A stretch of 64,000 nucleotides of DNA from an uncultured Oscillospiraceae bacterium (GCA_944387095.1 CALXDP010000005.1:1-64000); one strand, 5' to 3'; shown: positions 12,007 through 20,574, numbered from the stretch's first letter. Notes: generated by a model from the sequence alone, not told the origin. Made by a program: numbers and translations.

Positions 12007-12033
12007 AAAATCAAACGGGCGGGGACAGCCCGT
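12007..12033 (-). terminator. Probable terminator of the phosphopantetheinyl transferase gene
   Basis: On the minus strand ACGGGC-TGTCCCC-GCCCGT (12033-12015) is followed by TTGATTTT. It would stop transcripts from the convergent gene at 12169-12753. The stem is only 6 bp. Confidence 0.5.
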
Positions 12034-12168
12034 ATTTTAATAAAGAGAAAGGCGGCAAAAGTTTCCCATTACTCCAGGGGAAACCGGAATCCGGGCAGGA
12101 CAGACGGGGAATTCTCCGCTTGCACAACAGGGGGCGATGTGGTAACATGATAAAAGGATTTTTTCGCT

Positions 12169-12753
12169 CTACGCTGGGAAAAGCTGGTGGACAGAAAGGG
12201 CGCGCAGGTCCGCCTGGCCCGCCTGTCCGGCGCAGATGCTGGTGACATACCGCCGGGGCAAAATGGGCAGCTCCCAGAGGAATACCGGCCCGACCTGTTC
12301 CAGCAAAACGCCCTTTTCCACCAAGGATGGGAGAGCGCGCATGCGGGACAGATCGCTTCCCTCCGCCTTGATCAGGCTCTCCTTCCGGGTCCACAGGCGG
12401 AAGAAGGCCCGGAGAGGTTGGGGCTGGACGTTGATCCAGCGGCGCTCCTGCGCCGTGAAGTATTCCGCGGGCAGGGATGCCGGGCAGGCGCAAACCTCCT
12501 CTGTATCCAGGCCCAGGGGGGCGTCCCCCCGGGCGCACACCACCAGCCCGCTGGAGTGGCTGACACTGATGGAATCCCCGCTGCGGGAAGCTTCCGCCCC
12601 GGCGAGACGGCGCAGCTGCAGTCCCGCTAAGTGGCGCACGGCGTCGTCCAGACGCAGGTAGGTGTCCAGGGACAGACCCTGTTGGCCGCACCAGCGGATG
12701 AACGGATCCGGCTGGGCCAGCAGGGGGCGGATGTCGCACCAGAAAACACGCAT
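12169..12753 (-). CDS. Sfp-type 4'-phosphopantetheinyl transferase
   Basis: A 194-residue enzyme of the Sfp/AcpT superfamily that moves 4'-phosphopantetheine from CoA to a serine of carrier proteins. Visible signatures are the histidine segment SVSHS (63-67), the Mg-binding GLDTE (D83, E85) and the helix WTRKESLIKAEG (121-132, with W121, K124, E125). It is shorter than typical Sfp (about 220-230 residues), mainly at the N-terminus. AAGGAGG precedes the ATG. It is divergent from the operon that encodes a carrier protein at 16207-16458, so that carrier is the likely client (inference). Confidence 0.87.
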   Translation of the reverse strand: MRVFWCDIRPLLAQPDPFIRWCGQQGLSLDTYLRLDDAVRHLAGLQLRRLAGAEASRSGDSISVSHSSGLVVCARGDAPLGLDTEEVCACPASLPAEYFTAQERRWINVQPQPLRAFFRLWTRKESLIKAEGSDLSRMRALPSLVEKGVLLEQVGPVFLWELPILPRRYVTSICAGQAGQADLRALSVHQLFPA

Positions 12754-12833
12754 GGACGGCCCTCCTTTTTCACGCTGTTGTCAGGGGAACAAAGCGTTTT
12801 GCCGCAAAGGCTGAGGCTTTGTCCCGCATCTGT

Positions 12834-12862
12834 ATCATAGCAAGAAACCCCGAAACTGTAAA
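12834..12862 (-). promoter_or_regulatory. Promoter of the phosphopantetheinyl transferase gene
   Basis: Minus-strand TTTACA (12862-12857), a 17-nt spacer and TATGAT (12839-12834) lie about 80 nt ahead of the start. No equally good promoter is visible for the divergent MBOAT operon in this 131-nt gap. Confidence 0.65.
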
Positions 12863-12884
12863 TGGAAAGAACGGACGCTTACCT

Positions 12885-14306
12885 ATGATCTTCTCCTCCT
12901 ACCAATTTATTTTCCTGTTTCTCCCCGCGGCGTTGCTGGGGTTCCATCTGCTGCGCCGATGGAGGAGAGCGGAAGCGGCAAAGGGCTTTCTGGTGCTGGC
13001 CTCCCTGGTTTTTTACGCGCTGGGACAGCCGGAATTTGTACTGGGCTTTGCCGGTACTGTGCTGCTCAACTATCTGATCGTCTCTGCTCTGCACCGCACC
13101 CAGCGGCCTGTGCCCCGCCGTTTGCTGCTGTGGGCGGCGGTGGCGTGGAACCTGGGACTGCTGGGATATTTTAAATACGCCAATTTCTTTCTGGAGAACG
13201 TCAACCTGGTCTTTGGTATGCAAATCCCGCTGCTGACCACCATCCTGCCCATCGGCATCTCCTTCTTCACCTTCCAGATCCTGATGTACACCGTCTCCCT
13301 CTACCGGAGGGAGTGCGAATACGTCTCTTTTTTGGACTATGCCCTCTTCATCAGCTTCTTTCCCCACCTGACCGTGGGTCCGGTGGCTAAGGAGGGGGAG
13401 ATCATCCCCCAGATTCAGGGGGACGCGCTGCTCAAGTTTTCCTCTGCGGACATCTGCCGGGGGATTATGCTCTTCTCCATCGGCTGCGGGAAAAAGATCC
13501 TGCTGGCCAACCCCATGATCGACTTTGCCACCGCCTTTTACGGCGGGGATGTGGCCGCGGCTACCACGGTGGAGGCCTGGGTGGGGGTACTGTGTTACAC
13601 GTTTGCCTACTACTTTGACTTTTCCGGCTATATTGACATGGCCCGGGGGCTGGGCTGCTTGTTCGGCATCCATCTGCCCATCAACTTTGACTCTCCCTAT
13701 AAGGCCCGGGACTTTGCCTCCTTCTGGCGGCGGTGGAACATTACCATCTCCCGCTTTTTCAACGAATACGTGTTTAACAATATCTTCCGCTTTGGCGACG
13801 GGGTGGGCAAGCTGATTCTGGCGGTGATGGCCACCTTCGCCGTGTCCGGGATCTGGCATGGCGCCGGCTGGCACTTTGTGGCCTGGGGGCTGGTCAACGG
13901 CGCCCTGGTGTGTCTGGCCAACCTGCGGGCGCTGAAAATGTGCAAGCCCCTGCCGGCGGTTCTGGGGGTTGGGCTGACCTTTTTTTGCTCGGTGCTCATC
14001 CGGGTGCTGTTTGACTGCACGGGGCTGAGCCAGGCCGTGGTGATCTACCAACGGATGTTCTCCCTGGCGTCCTGGTCCGACCCTGCCGGGCTGCTGGCAA
14101 GCGCCCTGAATTTTGCCGGAGACCACATCGCCCTGTGCGCCGTCCTTGCGGTTTCGGCGGTGGTTACCTTCTGCCTGCCCAACTCCAACGGGATTATGGA
14201 GAAAAAGACCTTCTGCGTGAAGGACGGGGTATGGTGCGGCCTGCTGCTGGCAGCCTCGCTGTTTAACATGAGTCAGGTGTCCAGCTTCCTCTATTTCAAC
14301 TTCTGA
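12885..14306 (+). CDS. MBOAT family membrane-bound O-acyltransferase (DltB/AlgI-like)
   Basis: A 473-residue polytopic protein with about 10-11 membrane segments. The invariant MBOAT histidine is H325 in SGIWHGAGWHF; FPHLTVGPVAKE (159-170) and YFDFSGYIDMARG (243-255) are the other family signatures, and SFWRRWNITISRF matches the AlgI/DltB core. Such proteins move acyl groups across the membrane from a cytoplasmic thioester to an extracytoplasmic acceptor or partner. The frame opens earlier, but the ATG at 12885 (MIFSSYQFIFLFLP) gives the family N-terminus. It is first in the operon, 27 nt before the SGNH-like partner, as DltB precedes its partners. Confidence 0.92.
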   Translation: MIFSSYQFIFLFLPAALLGFHLLRRWRRAEAAKGFLVLASLVFYALGQPEFVLGFAGTVLLNYLIVSALHRTQRPVPRRLLLWAAVAWNLGLLGYFKYANFFLENVNLVFGMQIPLLTTILPIGISFFTFQILMYTVSLYRRECEYVSFLDYALFISFFPHLTVGPVAKEGEIIPQIQGDALLKFSSADICRGIMLFSIGCGKKILLANPMIDFATAFYGGDVAAATTVEAWVGVLCYTFAYYFDFSGYIDMARGLGCLFGIHLPINFDSPYKARDFASFWRRWNITISRFFNEYVFNNIFRFGDGVGKLILAVMATFAVSGIWHGAGWHFVAWGLVNGALVCLANLRALKMCKPLPAVLGVGLTFFCSVLIRVLFDCTGLSQAVVIYQRMFSLASWSDPAGLLASALNFAGDHIALCAVLAVSAVVTFCLPNSNGIMEKKTFCVKDGVWCGLLLAASLFNMSQVSSFLYFNF

Positions 14307-14333
14307 GTTTTCCGCATGCAAAAGGAGCTTGCT

Positions 14334-16181
14334 ATGAGCGTCAAAAAGTGGCTTTTGGTATTTTTGGGGGCGCTGCTGGGCGGGGTGATCCTGTTGGCGG
14401 CCTGCAATGTAATTGTGGATCCCTTCGGGGTATTTGGAGACCGCTTCTTCCAGTGGTATGCCTATGACATGACCCAGAACCCCAGGGTGGCCAAAATCGC
14501 CTATCTGGACCAGAACCATGAGCAGTACAACTCCTATGTGATCGGCAGCTCCAAGGCCTCCTCCCTCAGTGTGGAACAGCTCAATGAGTACACCGGGGAC
14601 AGCTGGTACAACATGACCTGGTACGGCGGGGACCTGCTGGACGAGACCCAGCTGGCTGCCTACCTTCTGGAGAACTACCAGGTGGAGAACATCATCCTCA
14701 CCATCGACCCGGAGTGCGCCAACCTCTACAACGAGGGCTCCCAGTCCGACCTGCGCCAGGCCATGCACGGCAAGGTGTGCGGGGAGAACAGTCTGCTGTT
14801 CTATGGGCGTTATCTCTTTTCCAACCTGAGCTATGCCTGGGATAAGGTGGTGAGCTGGTTTGGCGCCGGCTATCTGCCGGACGACTCCACCGTCTATGTG
14901 CCGGAAACCGGGGTGTACGACAAGACCCTGCGGGACTCCTCTCCCATCAACGACATGGCCAGCTATCTGGCCTATGAGGGGATGACCACCACCATGGGCG
15001 CGTGCCAGATGAACTATATTGACCAGGCCATCGCCGCTATCGGGCAGATCAAGGATCTGTGCGATCAAAACGGGGTCAACTTCACCATGGTGGGCGTGCC
15101 GGTCTCTGAAGTGGAGTTTTCCGCCTATCCCCGGGAGGGGGTGGAGGAGTTCTGGACCCGGGCGGCCCAGATCGACGATTTCTATGCCTTTTGGGGCTAT
15201 AACAGCGTCAATGGGGATCTGCGGTATTTCTACGATGTGCAGCACTTCCGCAACAGCGCCGGAGCCATGATGCTGGCCACCCTGTTCGGCGATGACTCGG
15301 TCTATGTGCCTGAGGGGTTCGGGGCGCTGACCACGGCGGAGAACGTGGAGCAGGTCATGGAGGCGGCCTATACCCAGGCCGGGGACGGCGAGACGCTCAC
15401 CGCCGACGTGGCCATTTTGATGTACCACTCCTTCACGGAAAACCAGGAGGAGGTCAGCGGTACCACGGTGCTCGCCTCTGACTTTGAAGCCCAGCTGCAG
15501 GCCCTGCGGGAGGCGGGGTATACCAGCGTGAGCTACCAGCAGCTTATGGACTTTGTGACCCAGGGGGCTGATCTGCCGGACAAGCCGGTGGTGATCACCA
15601 TCGATGACGGCTATCAGAATAATCTGGATCTGGCCGCCCCCTTGCTGGAGGAATATGGGTTTTCGGCCAACATTGCGGTCATCGGCATGTCTGTGGGCAA
15701 GTCCACGTATAAGCAGACCGGTGAGCCCATCCTCCCCCACTTCTCCCTGGAGGAGGCGTTGCCCTGGGTGGAAAAGGGGGTGCTCACCCTGACCACCCAC
15801 AGCTACGACATGCACCAGGTGGCCGCGCTGGACGGGGAGAACTGCCGGCAGGGGGTGCTCCAGATGGAGGGGGAGAGTGAGCAGGCCTATATCGGCGCCC
15901 TCACCCGGGATTATCAGATGGCCATGGAGCAGCTGGAAGCCGTGGTGGGAGAGGTGTGCCCGGTGTATACCTACCCCAACGGTCTGTGCTCCCAGCTGTC
16001 CGAGGTGGTACTCCAGGACCTGGGGATACAGATGACCGTCACCACCCAGAGCGGGGTCAATCAGCTGCTGAAAGGGGCGGACCAGTCCCTTTACCAGCTG
16101 CGGCGCATCACCGTGGAGGGGGAGCTGACGGCGCAGGAGCTGCTGGAGCGGATGGAGACCTATTTGCAGGCGTTAGCGTAA
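14334..16181 (+). CDS. SGNH/DltD-like acyltransferase domain fused to a NodB-type polysaccharide deacetylase
   Basis: A 615-residue two-domain envelope protein. After one N-terminal membrane segment (6-25) comes the VDPFGVFG motif common in MBOAT partner proteins, then an SGNH-like domain to about residue 340 with nucleophile-type VIGSSK (69-74) and a D301-V-Q-H304 dyad (YDVQHFRNSAG). Residues 358-615 form a carbohydrate esterase 4 domain: MYHSF (363-367), TIDDG (422-426, metal Asp D425), and THSYDMH with H489 and H494 spaced as in PgaB/IcaB. LAAC at 21-24 resembles a lipobox, so anchoring may be lipid or transmembrane. The start at 14334 has AAGGAG. It probably O-acylates and de-N-acetylates the same surface glycan. 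Confidence 0.85.
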   Translation: MSVKKWLLVFLGALLGGVILLAACNVIVDPFGVFGDRFFQWYAYDMTQNPRVAKIAYLDQNHEQYNSYVIGSSKASSLSVEQLNEYTGDSWYNMTWYGGDLLDETQLAAYLLENYQVENIILTIDPECANLYNEGSQSDLRQAMHGKVCGENSLLFYGRYLFSNLSYAWDKVVSWFGAGYLPDDSTVYVPETGVYDKTLRDSSPINDMASYLAYEGMTTTMGACQMNYIDQAIAAIGQIKDLCDQNGVNFTMVGVPVSEVEFSAYPREGVEEFWTRAAQIDDFYAFWGYNSVNGDLRYFYDVQHFRNSAGAMMLATLFGDDSVYVPEGFGALTTAENVEQVMEAAYTQAGDGETLTADVAILMYHSFTENQEEVSGTTVLASDFEAQLQALREAGYTSVSYQQLMDFVTQGADLPDKPVVITIDDGYQNNLDLAAPLLEEYGFSANIAVIGMSVGKSTYKQTGEPILPHFSLEEALPWVEKGVLTLTTHSYDMHQVAALDGENCRQGVLQMEGESEQAYIGALTRDYQMAMEQLEAVVGEVCPVYTYPNGLCSQLSEVVLQDLGIQMTVTTQSGVNQLLKGADQSLYQLRRITVEGELTAQELLERMETYLQALA

Positions 16182-16206
16182 ACACATACCGACAGGAGGA
16201 AACCCT

Positions 16207-16458
16207 ATGGAGCTGCAGGAAATCAAAGAACGGATCTACCAGTTTCTCACCAAGCTGAAAAAAGCGGACGGGCTGGAGTATGACACCGAGCTGTTCAAGA
16301 GCAAATATATCACCTCCCTGTTTGCCCTTCAGATCGTCCAGTTCATTGAGAAGGAATTCCGCATCAAACTGGGCCGCAAGGACATCACAGAGGCCAACTT
16401 CCACACCATCAACGCCATGGCTGAACTGGTGCAGCAGCGCCTGAGCGGCGGGAGGTGA
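16207..16458 (+). CDS. Acyl carrier protein
   Basis: An 83-residue carrier protein. The phosphopantetheine serine is S37 in YITSLFALQ, the equivalent of the DSL motif, ahead of the conserved helix IVQFIEKEF. It is not the housekeeping fatty-acid ACP: the motif is TSL and the gene sits inside a surface-polysaccharide operon. The downstream FkbH-like enzyme would load it and the MBOAT protein would unload it. GGAGG precedes the ATG. It ends 5 nt before the FkbH-like gene, whose ribosome-binding site overlaps its last codons. Confidence 0.9.
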   Translation: MELQEIKERIYQFLTKLKKADGLEYDTELFKSKYITSLFALQIVQFIEKEFRIKLGRKDITEANFHTINAMAELVQQRLSGGR

Positions 16459-16463
16459 CCGGC

Positions 16464-17510
16464 ATGGCGGATAAAGCCACCCAGGTCAAATGTGTGATTT
16501 GGGATCTGGACGGCACCGTGTGGGAGGGCACCTTATCCGAGGGGGGCGCGGGAGCACTGCGCCCCGGCGTAGCGGACACCATCCGGGAGCTGGACCGGCG
16601 GGGGATCATCCAGTCCATCGCCTCCAAGAATGACGCCTCCAGCGCCATGAAAAAGTTGGAGGAGTTCGGCCTGGCCGACTATTTCCTGTGCCCGCAGATC
16701 TCCTGGGACCACAAATCCGGCTCGGTGCAGACGATCCTGACCACCCTGAACCTCAAGCCGGAGGCGGTGGCCTTTGTGGACGACAACCCCTTTGAGCGGG
16801 ACGAGGTGCGCTTTGCCCATCCCAATGTGCGCGCCTATGACGCGGACCAGGCGGCGGGGCTGACCGGCCTGCCGGAGTTTTCCGTGCGGTTTATTACCCA
16901 GGATTCCGCCAACCGCCGGAAGATGTATCAGGCGGATCTCAACCGTCAGGCGGCGGAGCAGTCCTTCGGGGGGAGCGCGGAGGAATTTTTGGCCACGCTG
17001 AACATGCGCATGGAGATCTCCCGGGTGACGGAGGCGGATCTGCGGCGGGTGGAGGAGCTGACGGTGCGCACCCATCAGCTCAACTCCACGGGGTACACCT
17101 ACTCGTATGAGGAGCTGCTGACCCTGTCCCGGTCGCCGGATCACATCTTTTGTATCTGCGGGCTCCGGGACAACTACGGGGACAGCGGCAAGGTGGGCCT
17201 GCTGCTGCTGGAAAGGCAGGAGCGCGCCCTGCGCCTGAAGCTGCTCATCGTGTCCTGCCGGGTGATGACCCGGGGAATCGGCTCGGCCCTTCTGGCCTAC
17301 GCCACCCAGTTGGCCCGGGCGGAGGGGAAGAAGCTGCAGGCGGAGTTTTTCGAGACGGAACACAACCGGATCATGTATATCACCTATAAGCTGGCGGGGT
17401 TTGAAGAGGTGGAGGAGAATGGGCCCAACCTCCTTTTGGAGTACGGGAAGGACGAGCCCATCCCCTTCCCGTCCTATCTCGCCGTTGACATCTCACAGGC
17501 CGGAGACTGA
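16464..17510 (+). CDS. FkbH-like HAD-IIIC phosphatase/glyceryl-ACP synthase
   Basis: A 348-residue two-domain protein. The N-terminal HAD-IIIC domain has the catalytic IWDLDGTVWEG (D14, D16), SKND (54-57) and FVDDNPFER (104-112). The C-terminal GNAT-like domain carries the family-typical SCRV (C265) segment. Characterised FkbH-like enzymes take 1,3-bisphosphoglycerate, remove the phosphate and place the glyceryl unit on a carrier protein. The cysteine in SCRV is a candidate covalent site (inference). GGAGGTGA ahead of the ATG at 16464 is better than the GTG at 16455, which overlaps the ACP stop. The adjacent ACP is the likely acceptor. Confidence 0.85.
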   Translation: MADKATQVKCVIWDLDGTVWEGTLSEGGAGALRPGVADTIRELDRRGIIQSIASKNDASSAMKKLEEFGLADYFLCPQISWDHKSGSVQTILTTLNLKPEAVAFVDDNPFERDEVRFAHPNVRAYDADQAAGLTGLPEFSVRFITQDSANRRKMYQADLNRQAAEQSFGGSAEEFLATLNMRMEISRVTEADLRRVEELTVRTHQLNSTGYTYSYEELLTLSRSPDHIFCICGLRDNYGDSGKVGLLLLERQERALRLKLLIVSCRVMTRGIGSALLAYATQLARAEGKKLQAEFFETEHNRIMYITYKLAGFEEVEENGPNLLLEYGKDEPIPFPSYLAVDISQAGD

Positions 17511-17539
17511 GGCCTCCGGCGTCCGGAAGGGGGGAGCCA

Positions 17540-18574
17540 ATGAGTGCGGTAGTTTTGATCCCGTCGCTGAACCCAGATCGGCACCTGACCGAAGTGGTCC
17601 GGGGCTGTCTGGAGGAAGGGCTGCGGGACATCGTGGTGGTGGATGACGGCTCCGGGCCCTCCTACGCCGGGATCTTTGAGGAGGTGCAGGCGCTGGGGGC
17701 GGTGGTGGCCCGGCACGCCGTCAACCAGGGGAAGGGAGCGGCCCTGAAAACCGGCATCCGTACGGCGTTGGAGCGGTTTCCCGCGCTCACCGGCGTGGTC
17801 ACGGCAGACGGGGACGGACAGCACCTGCCCGAGGATATCCGGCGGGTGGCCCAGGCCCTGTCCGGAGCGGGCCATCCCTTTGTGATGGGCATCCGGGATT
17901 TCTCCCAAGATCAGGTGCCCTGGAAATCCCGGATGGGCAACCGGATTACATCCTTTTTCCTGCGCCTGTCCACCGGCCTGGATTGTCCGGACACCCAGAC
18001 AGGGCTGCGAGGGCTGCCCCGGGAGCTATTCTCCCGGCTGCTGGCGCTGCCGGGAGAGCGGTATGAGTATGAGACCAATATGCTCACCGATGTGGTGGCC
18101 GCCCGCTATCCCATGGAGATGATCCCCATCCAGACGGTGTATGAGGACAACAACCGGGGGTCTCATTTCCGCACGGTGGTGGACAGCGCGCGGATCTATC
18201 AGAGGCCGTTGAAGTACGCCGCCTCCTCCCTGATCGGCTGTGCGCTGGACCTGCTGCTCTTCGCCCTGTTCTCCCTGCGGCTGGGGATTATGACATCCAC
18301 CATCCTGGCCCGCTGCGCCTCCGGCTATGTGAACTTCAAGCTCAACCAGGTCTGGAGCTTTCAGGTGCGCAGGCGCAAGCGCAGCCAGTTCTGGAAGTAC
18401 CTGCTGCTGTGGGTGTGCGTGATGCTGGTCAGCGGCGGCGCGGTCACGGTGCTGCAGGTTCTGCCCCTGCCGCTGACCCTGACCAAGGCACTGGTGGACG
18501 TGGTCCTGTTTGTGGTCAACTACTGGATCCAGCGCCGGTTTATCTTCCGGGAGGAAGCCGGCGAAACCGGCTGA
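17540..18574 (+). CDS. GT2 polyprenyl-phosphate glycosyltransferase fused to GtrA
   Basis: A 344-residue fusion. Residues 1-210 are a DPM1-like GT2 glycosyltransferase with VVDDGSG (34-40) and the metal-binding D90-G-D92 in TADGDGQH. Residues about 215-340 contain four membrane helices of the GtrA family, including the typical NFKLNQVWSF and NYWIQRRFIF motifs. The GT2 part should make undecaprenyl-phosphate-linked sugar and the GtrA part is thought to flip it outward. A membrane glycosyltransferase-like protein follows 14 nt downstream and may use the flipped donor. AAGGGGGGAG precedes the ATG. Confidence 0.88.
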   Translation: MSAVVLIPSLNPDRHLTEVVRGCLEEGLRDIVVVDDGSGPSYAGIFEEVQALGAVVARHAVNQGKGAALKTGIRTALERFPALTGVVTADGDGQHLPEDIRRVAQALSGAGHPFVMGIRDFSQDQVPWKSRMGNRITSFFLRLSTGLDCPDTQTGLRGLPRELFSRLLALPGERYEYETNMLTDVVAARYPMEMIPIQTVYEDNNRGSHFRTVVDSARIYQRPLKYAASSLIGCALDLLLFALFSLRLGIMTSTILARCASGYVNFKLNQVWSFQVRRRKRSQFWKYLLLWVCVMLVSGGAVTVLQVLPLPLTLTKALVDVVLFVVNYWIQRRFIFREEAGETG

Positions 18575-18588
18575 AAGGGGCGGGCAAG

Positions 18589-20469
18589 ATGGCCATAGTA
18601 TCCCTGCTGGGCCTGTTCTGCATCCTGTTTGCCCTGGCCTGGCACACCCGGCAGACGCCGGTGGAGCTGGCCCCGTATCTGCTGTGTGCCATAGGGCTGG
18701 TCCTCTATGTCTTGGCCTTCTTTGGGCTGATGGGGCTGATCGACTGGATCCTGATTTTGTCCGGGGCGGGCTGTGCCCTCTGGATGGTCCGGAAGGGCGG
18801 CGGTAAGGTCATTGGGCAGGAGTTAAAGCGGCAGCTGTGGGACCCCTATCTATGGGGCTGTATTCTGCTGCTGGCGGTGATGTGCCTGTGCCTGCGGGGC
18901 GAGCAGATCCTGGAGTGGGATGCCTACAATTTCTGGGGGCCGGACATCAAGAGCTTATACTACCGGGAGGGCTTTGCCGCCAAATACAGCAATGTGGCGC
19001 CGGGGTTCGGGGATTACAGTCCCATGTTCCAGCTGATCATGTGGTGGTTTGTCCACCTGTTTGGAAGCTATCAGGAGCAGTTTATTTTCTTCGGATACTT
19101 CATCTTCAGCGGACTGATGCTCTTCTCCGCGGCCGCCGTGTTCCGCGGCCGCTACCCCAAGGGGCGGGCGTTCACCTGGCTGCTGATCCCGGTCTGTGCC
19201 CTGTGTGTGCCGGGGGTGTGCAGCTCGGCGATCTACCGGTCCATCTATGTGGAGCCCATCATGGCCGTCCTGTTCGGCATGCTCCTGGGGAAAATGGTGG
19301 CCCGCCCGGCGCAGCAGCTGTGGTTCTGGAAGGCGCAGCTGGTGATTGCGGCGGGGTGCCTGGCGCTGATGAAGGGCATCGGACTGCTGTGGAGCGTGCT
19401 GGCCGGGCTATTCTTCCTGCTGTGGTGGCTGCGGGAGAAGCGGGAGTACCGCTTCTGCGCTGTGCTGTTCGCCGTCCCAGTCCTGCTGGCCCAGAGCTGG
19501 TCGGTCTACTGCCGGGTGATGGAGCGCAGCGGATACCTGGCCGGCGGTCTCTTGGACCGGATCATGGACCGGCTGGGTGAGCTGGCCAACGGGACCTTTC
19601 TGGACGCCCCGGTGACCCGGGGGTACATCCGGTCCTATCTCCAGGCCTTTTTTGCCACTCCCGTTCACCGGGAGAACACCCTGGCCATCGACCTGTCCCC
19701 CTTTGCCATTCTGGTGCTGCTGGTGTGCGCCGCCCTGCTGCTGTGGCGGCTGGGGGTGGTGCCCCAGGGGAAGGGGAAGCGGCTGCTGCTCTATATCCTG
19801 GGGATCAGCGGTCTGATCTACTTTGTGGTGTCCATCGGGCAGCTGACCATGTTTTACGATGAGACTCAGTACCTGGAGCCGGTGAACGCGGTCACCCTGA
19901 TGAGCCGGTACTGCGAGCCGGCGAATACGGGACTTTTGATGCTGTTGGCGTCCCTTGCCGCAGGCACGGCTCCGGGTGCGGATCTGCGCCGCCTAAAGGC
20001 AGGCCGGCAATGGATTCTGGGCGGGATGGCGGCCCTGATTCTGCTGAGCTGCACCAGCTATCATGAGGCGTACCGCAGGTTTTTCTACGACGAACTGGAC
20101 GCGGTTCGGATAGAAAATCGAAGCCGTTATGTCTCCACCTACCAGGCATTCCTCGACGCCGCTGCGGCCGTCCCCTACTGGGAGAGCGGGGCCCGGGTGC
20201 TGCTGGTGCTCACCCGGGAGGCGATGAACCCCATCGTGGTCAATGCCGCTTCGCCGGTGTCCTTCTCCGACATCTATCTAAACCAGGGGGGCGAGGCGGA
20301 CTATGCCGCCCTGCTGGCGGCCATTCAGGCAAATCACTGCGGCTATCTCTACCTTATGGAGTGTGAGGACTCCCTGTTGGAACGGCTGCCCCAGGGGACC
20401 CGGCGGGGACAGCTCTACCGGGTGGAGTGGAGCCAGGAGAATGGGCTTGCGCTGGTTTCCTGGGGGTGA
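18589..20469 (+). CDS. Large integral membrane protein, probable GT-C-type glycosyltransferase
   Basis: A 626-residue protein with about 12-13 hydrophobic segments and a soluble C-terminal tail from about residue 520. The first long extracytoplasmic loop has acidic residues in EWDAYNFWGPDIK, compatible with a GT-C active site, but no family name can be fixed from sequence alone. It follows a GT2-GtrA protein, the usual source of a lipid-linked sugar donor, so transfer of a sugar to a surface polymer is the working idea. The ATG at 18589 is chosen over an open extension to 18409 because of AAAGGGG and a hydrophobic start (MAIVSLLGLFCILF). Last gene of the operon. Confidence 0.7.
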   Translation: MAIVSLLGLFCILFALAWHTRQTPVELAPYLLCAIGLVLYVLAFFGLMGLIDWILILSGAGCALWMVRKGGGKVIGQELKRQLWDPYLWGCILLLAVMCLCLRGEQILEWDAYNFWGPDIKSLYYREGFAAKYSNVAPGFGDYSPMFQLIMWWFVHLFGSYQEQFIFFGYFIFSGLMLFSAAAVFRGRYPKGRAFTWLLIPVCALCVPGVCSSAIYRSIYVEPIMAVLFGMLLGKMVARPAQQLWFWKAQLVIAAGCLALMKGIGLLWSVLAGLFFLLWWLREKREYRFCAVLFAVPVLLAQSWSVYCRVMERSGYLAGGLLDRIMDRLGELANGTFLDAPVTRGYIRSYLQAFFATPVHRENTLAIDLSPFAILVLLVCAALLLWRLGVVPQGKGKRLLLYILGISGLIYFVVSIGQLTMFYDETQYLEPVNAVTLMSRYCEPANTGLLMLLASLAAGTAPGADLRRLKAGRQWILGGMAALILLSCTSYHEAYRRFFYDELDAVRIENRSRYVSTYQAFLDAAAAVPYWESGARVLLVLTREAMNPIVVNAASPVSFSDIYLNQGGEADYAALLAAIQANHCGYLYLMECEDSLLERLPQGTRRGQLYRVEWSQENGLALVSWG

Positions 20470-20508
20470 GAGAGCCTGCGCCCTTTCCTTCCCCCGAAAG
20501 CAATAGAA

Positions 20509-20557
20509 AAGTGCTCCTCCCAGCCTGTCCTAACAGGCTGGGAGGAGCACTTTTTTC
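20509..20557 (+). terminator. Bidirectional terminator between surface-glycan and ABC operons
   Basis: A perfect 19-bp stem (20510-20528 with 20533-20551), CCTA loop, six T on the plus strand and a matching A run on the left, so it can end both convergent operons. Confidence 0.92.
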
Positions 20558-20574
20558 GCATCTGGCAGTATGAC

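Noticed and set aside
12006..12168. Possible gene between the V-ATPase and the phosphopantetheinyl transferase
   Set aside because: Only terminators and a short tail region are visible; the frame at 11947-12150 runs through the terminator and lacks a start site.
14396..14407. LAAC lipobox near the start of the SGNH-deacetylase protein as proof of a lipoprotein
   Set aside because: The cysteine lies inside the only membrane helix and directly before the VDPFG motif that follows the anchor helix in this family, so a plain transmembrane anchor is equally likely.
12879..15815. A 978-codon minus-strand frame opposite the MBOAT and SGNH genes
   Set aside because: Same antisense effect. The plus-strand genes have ribosome sites, membrane segments and catalytic motifs.
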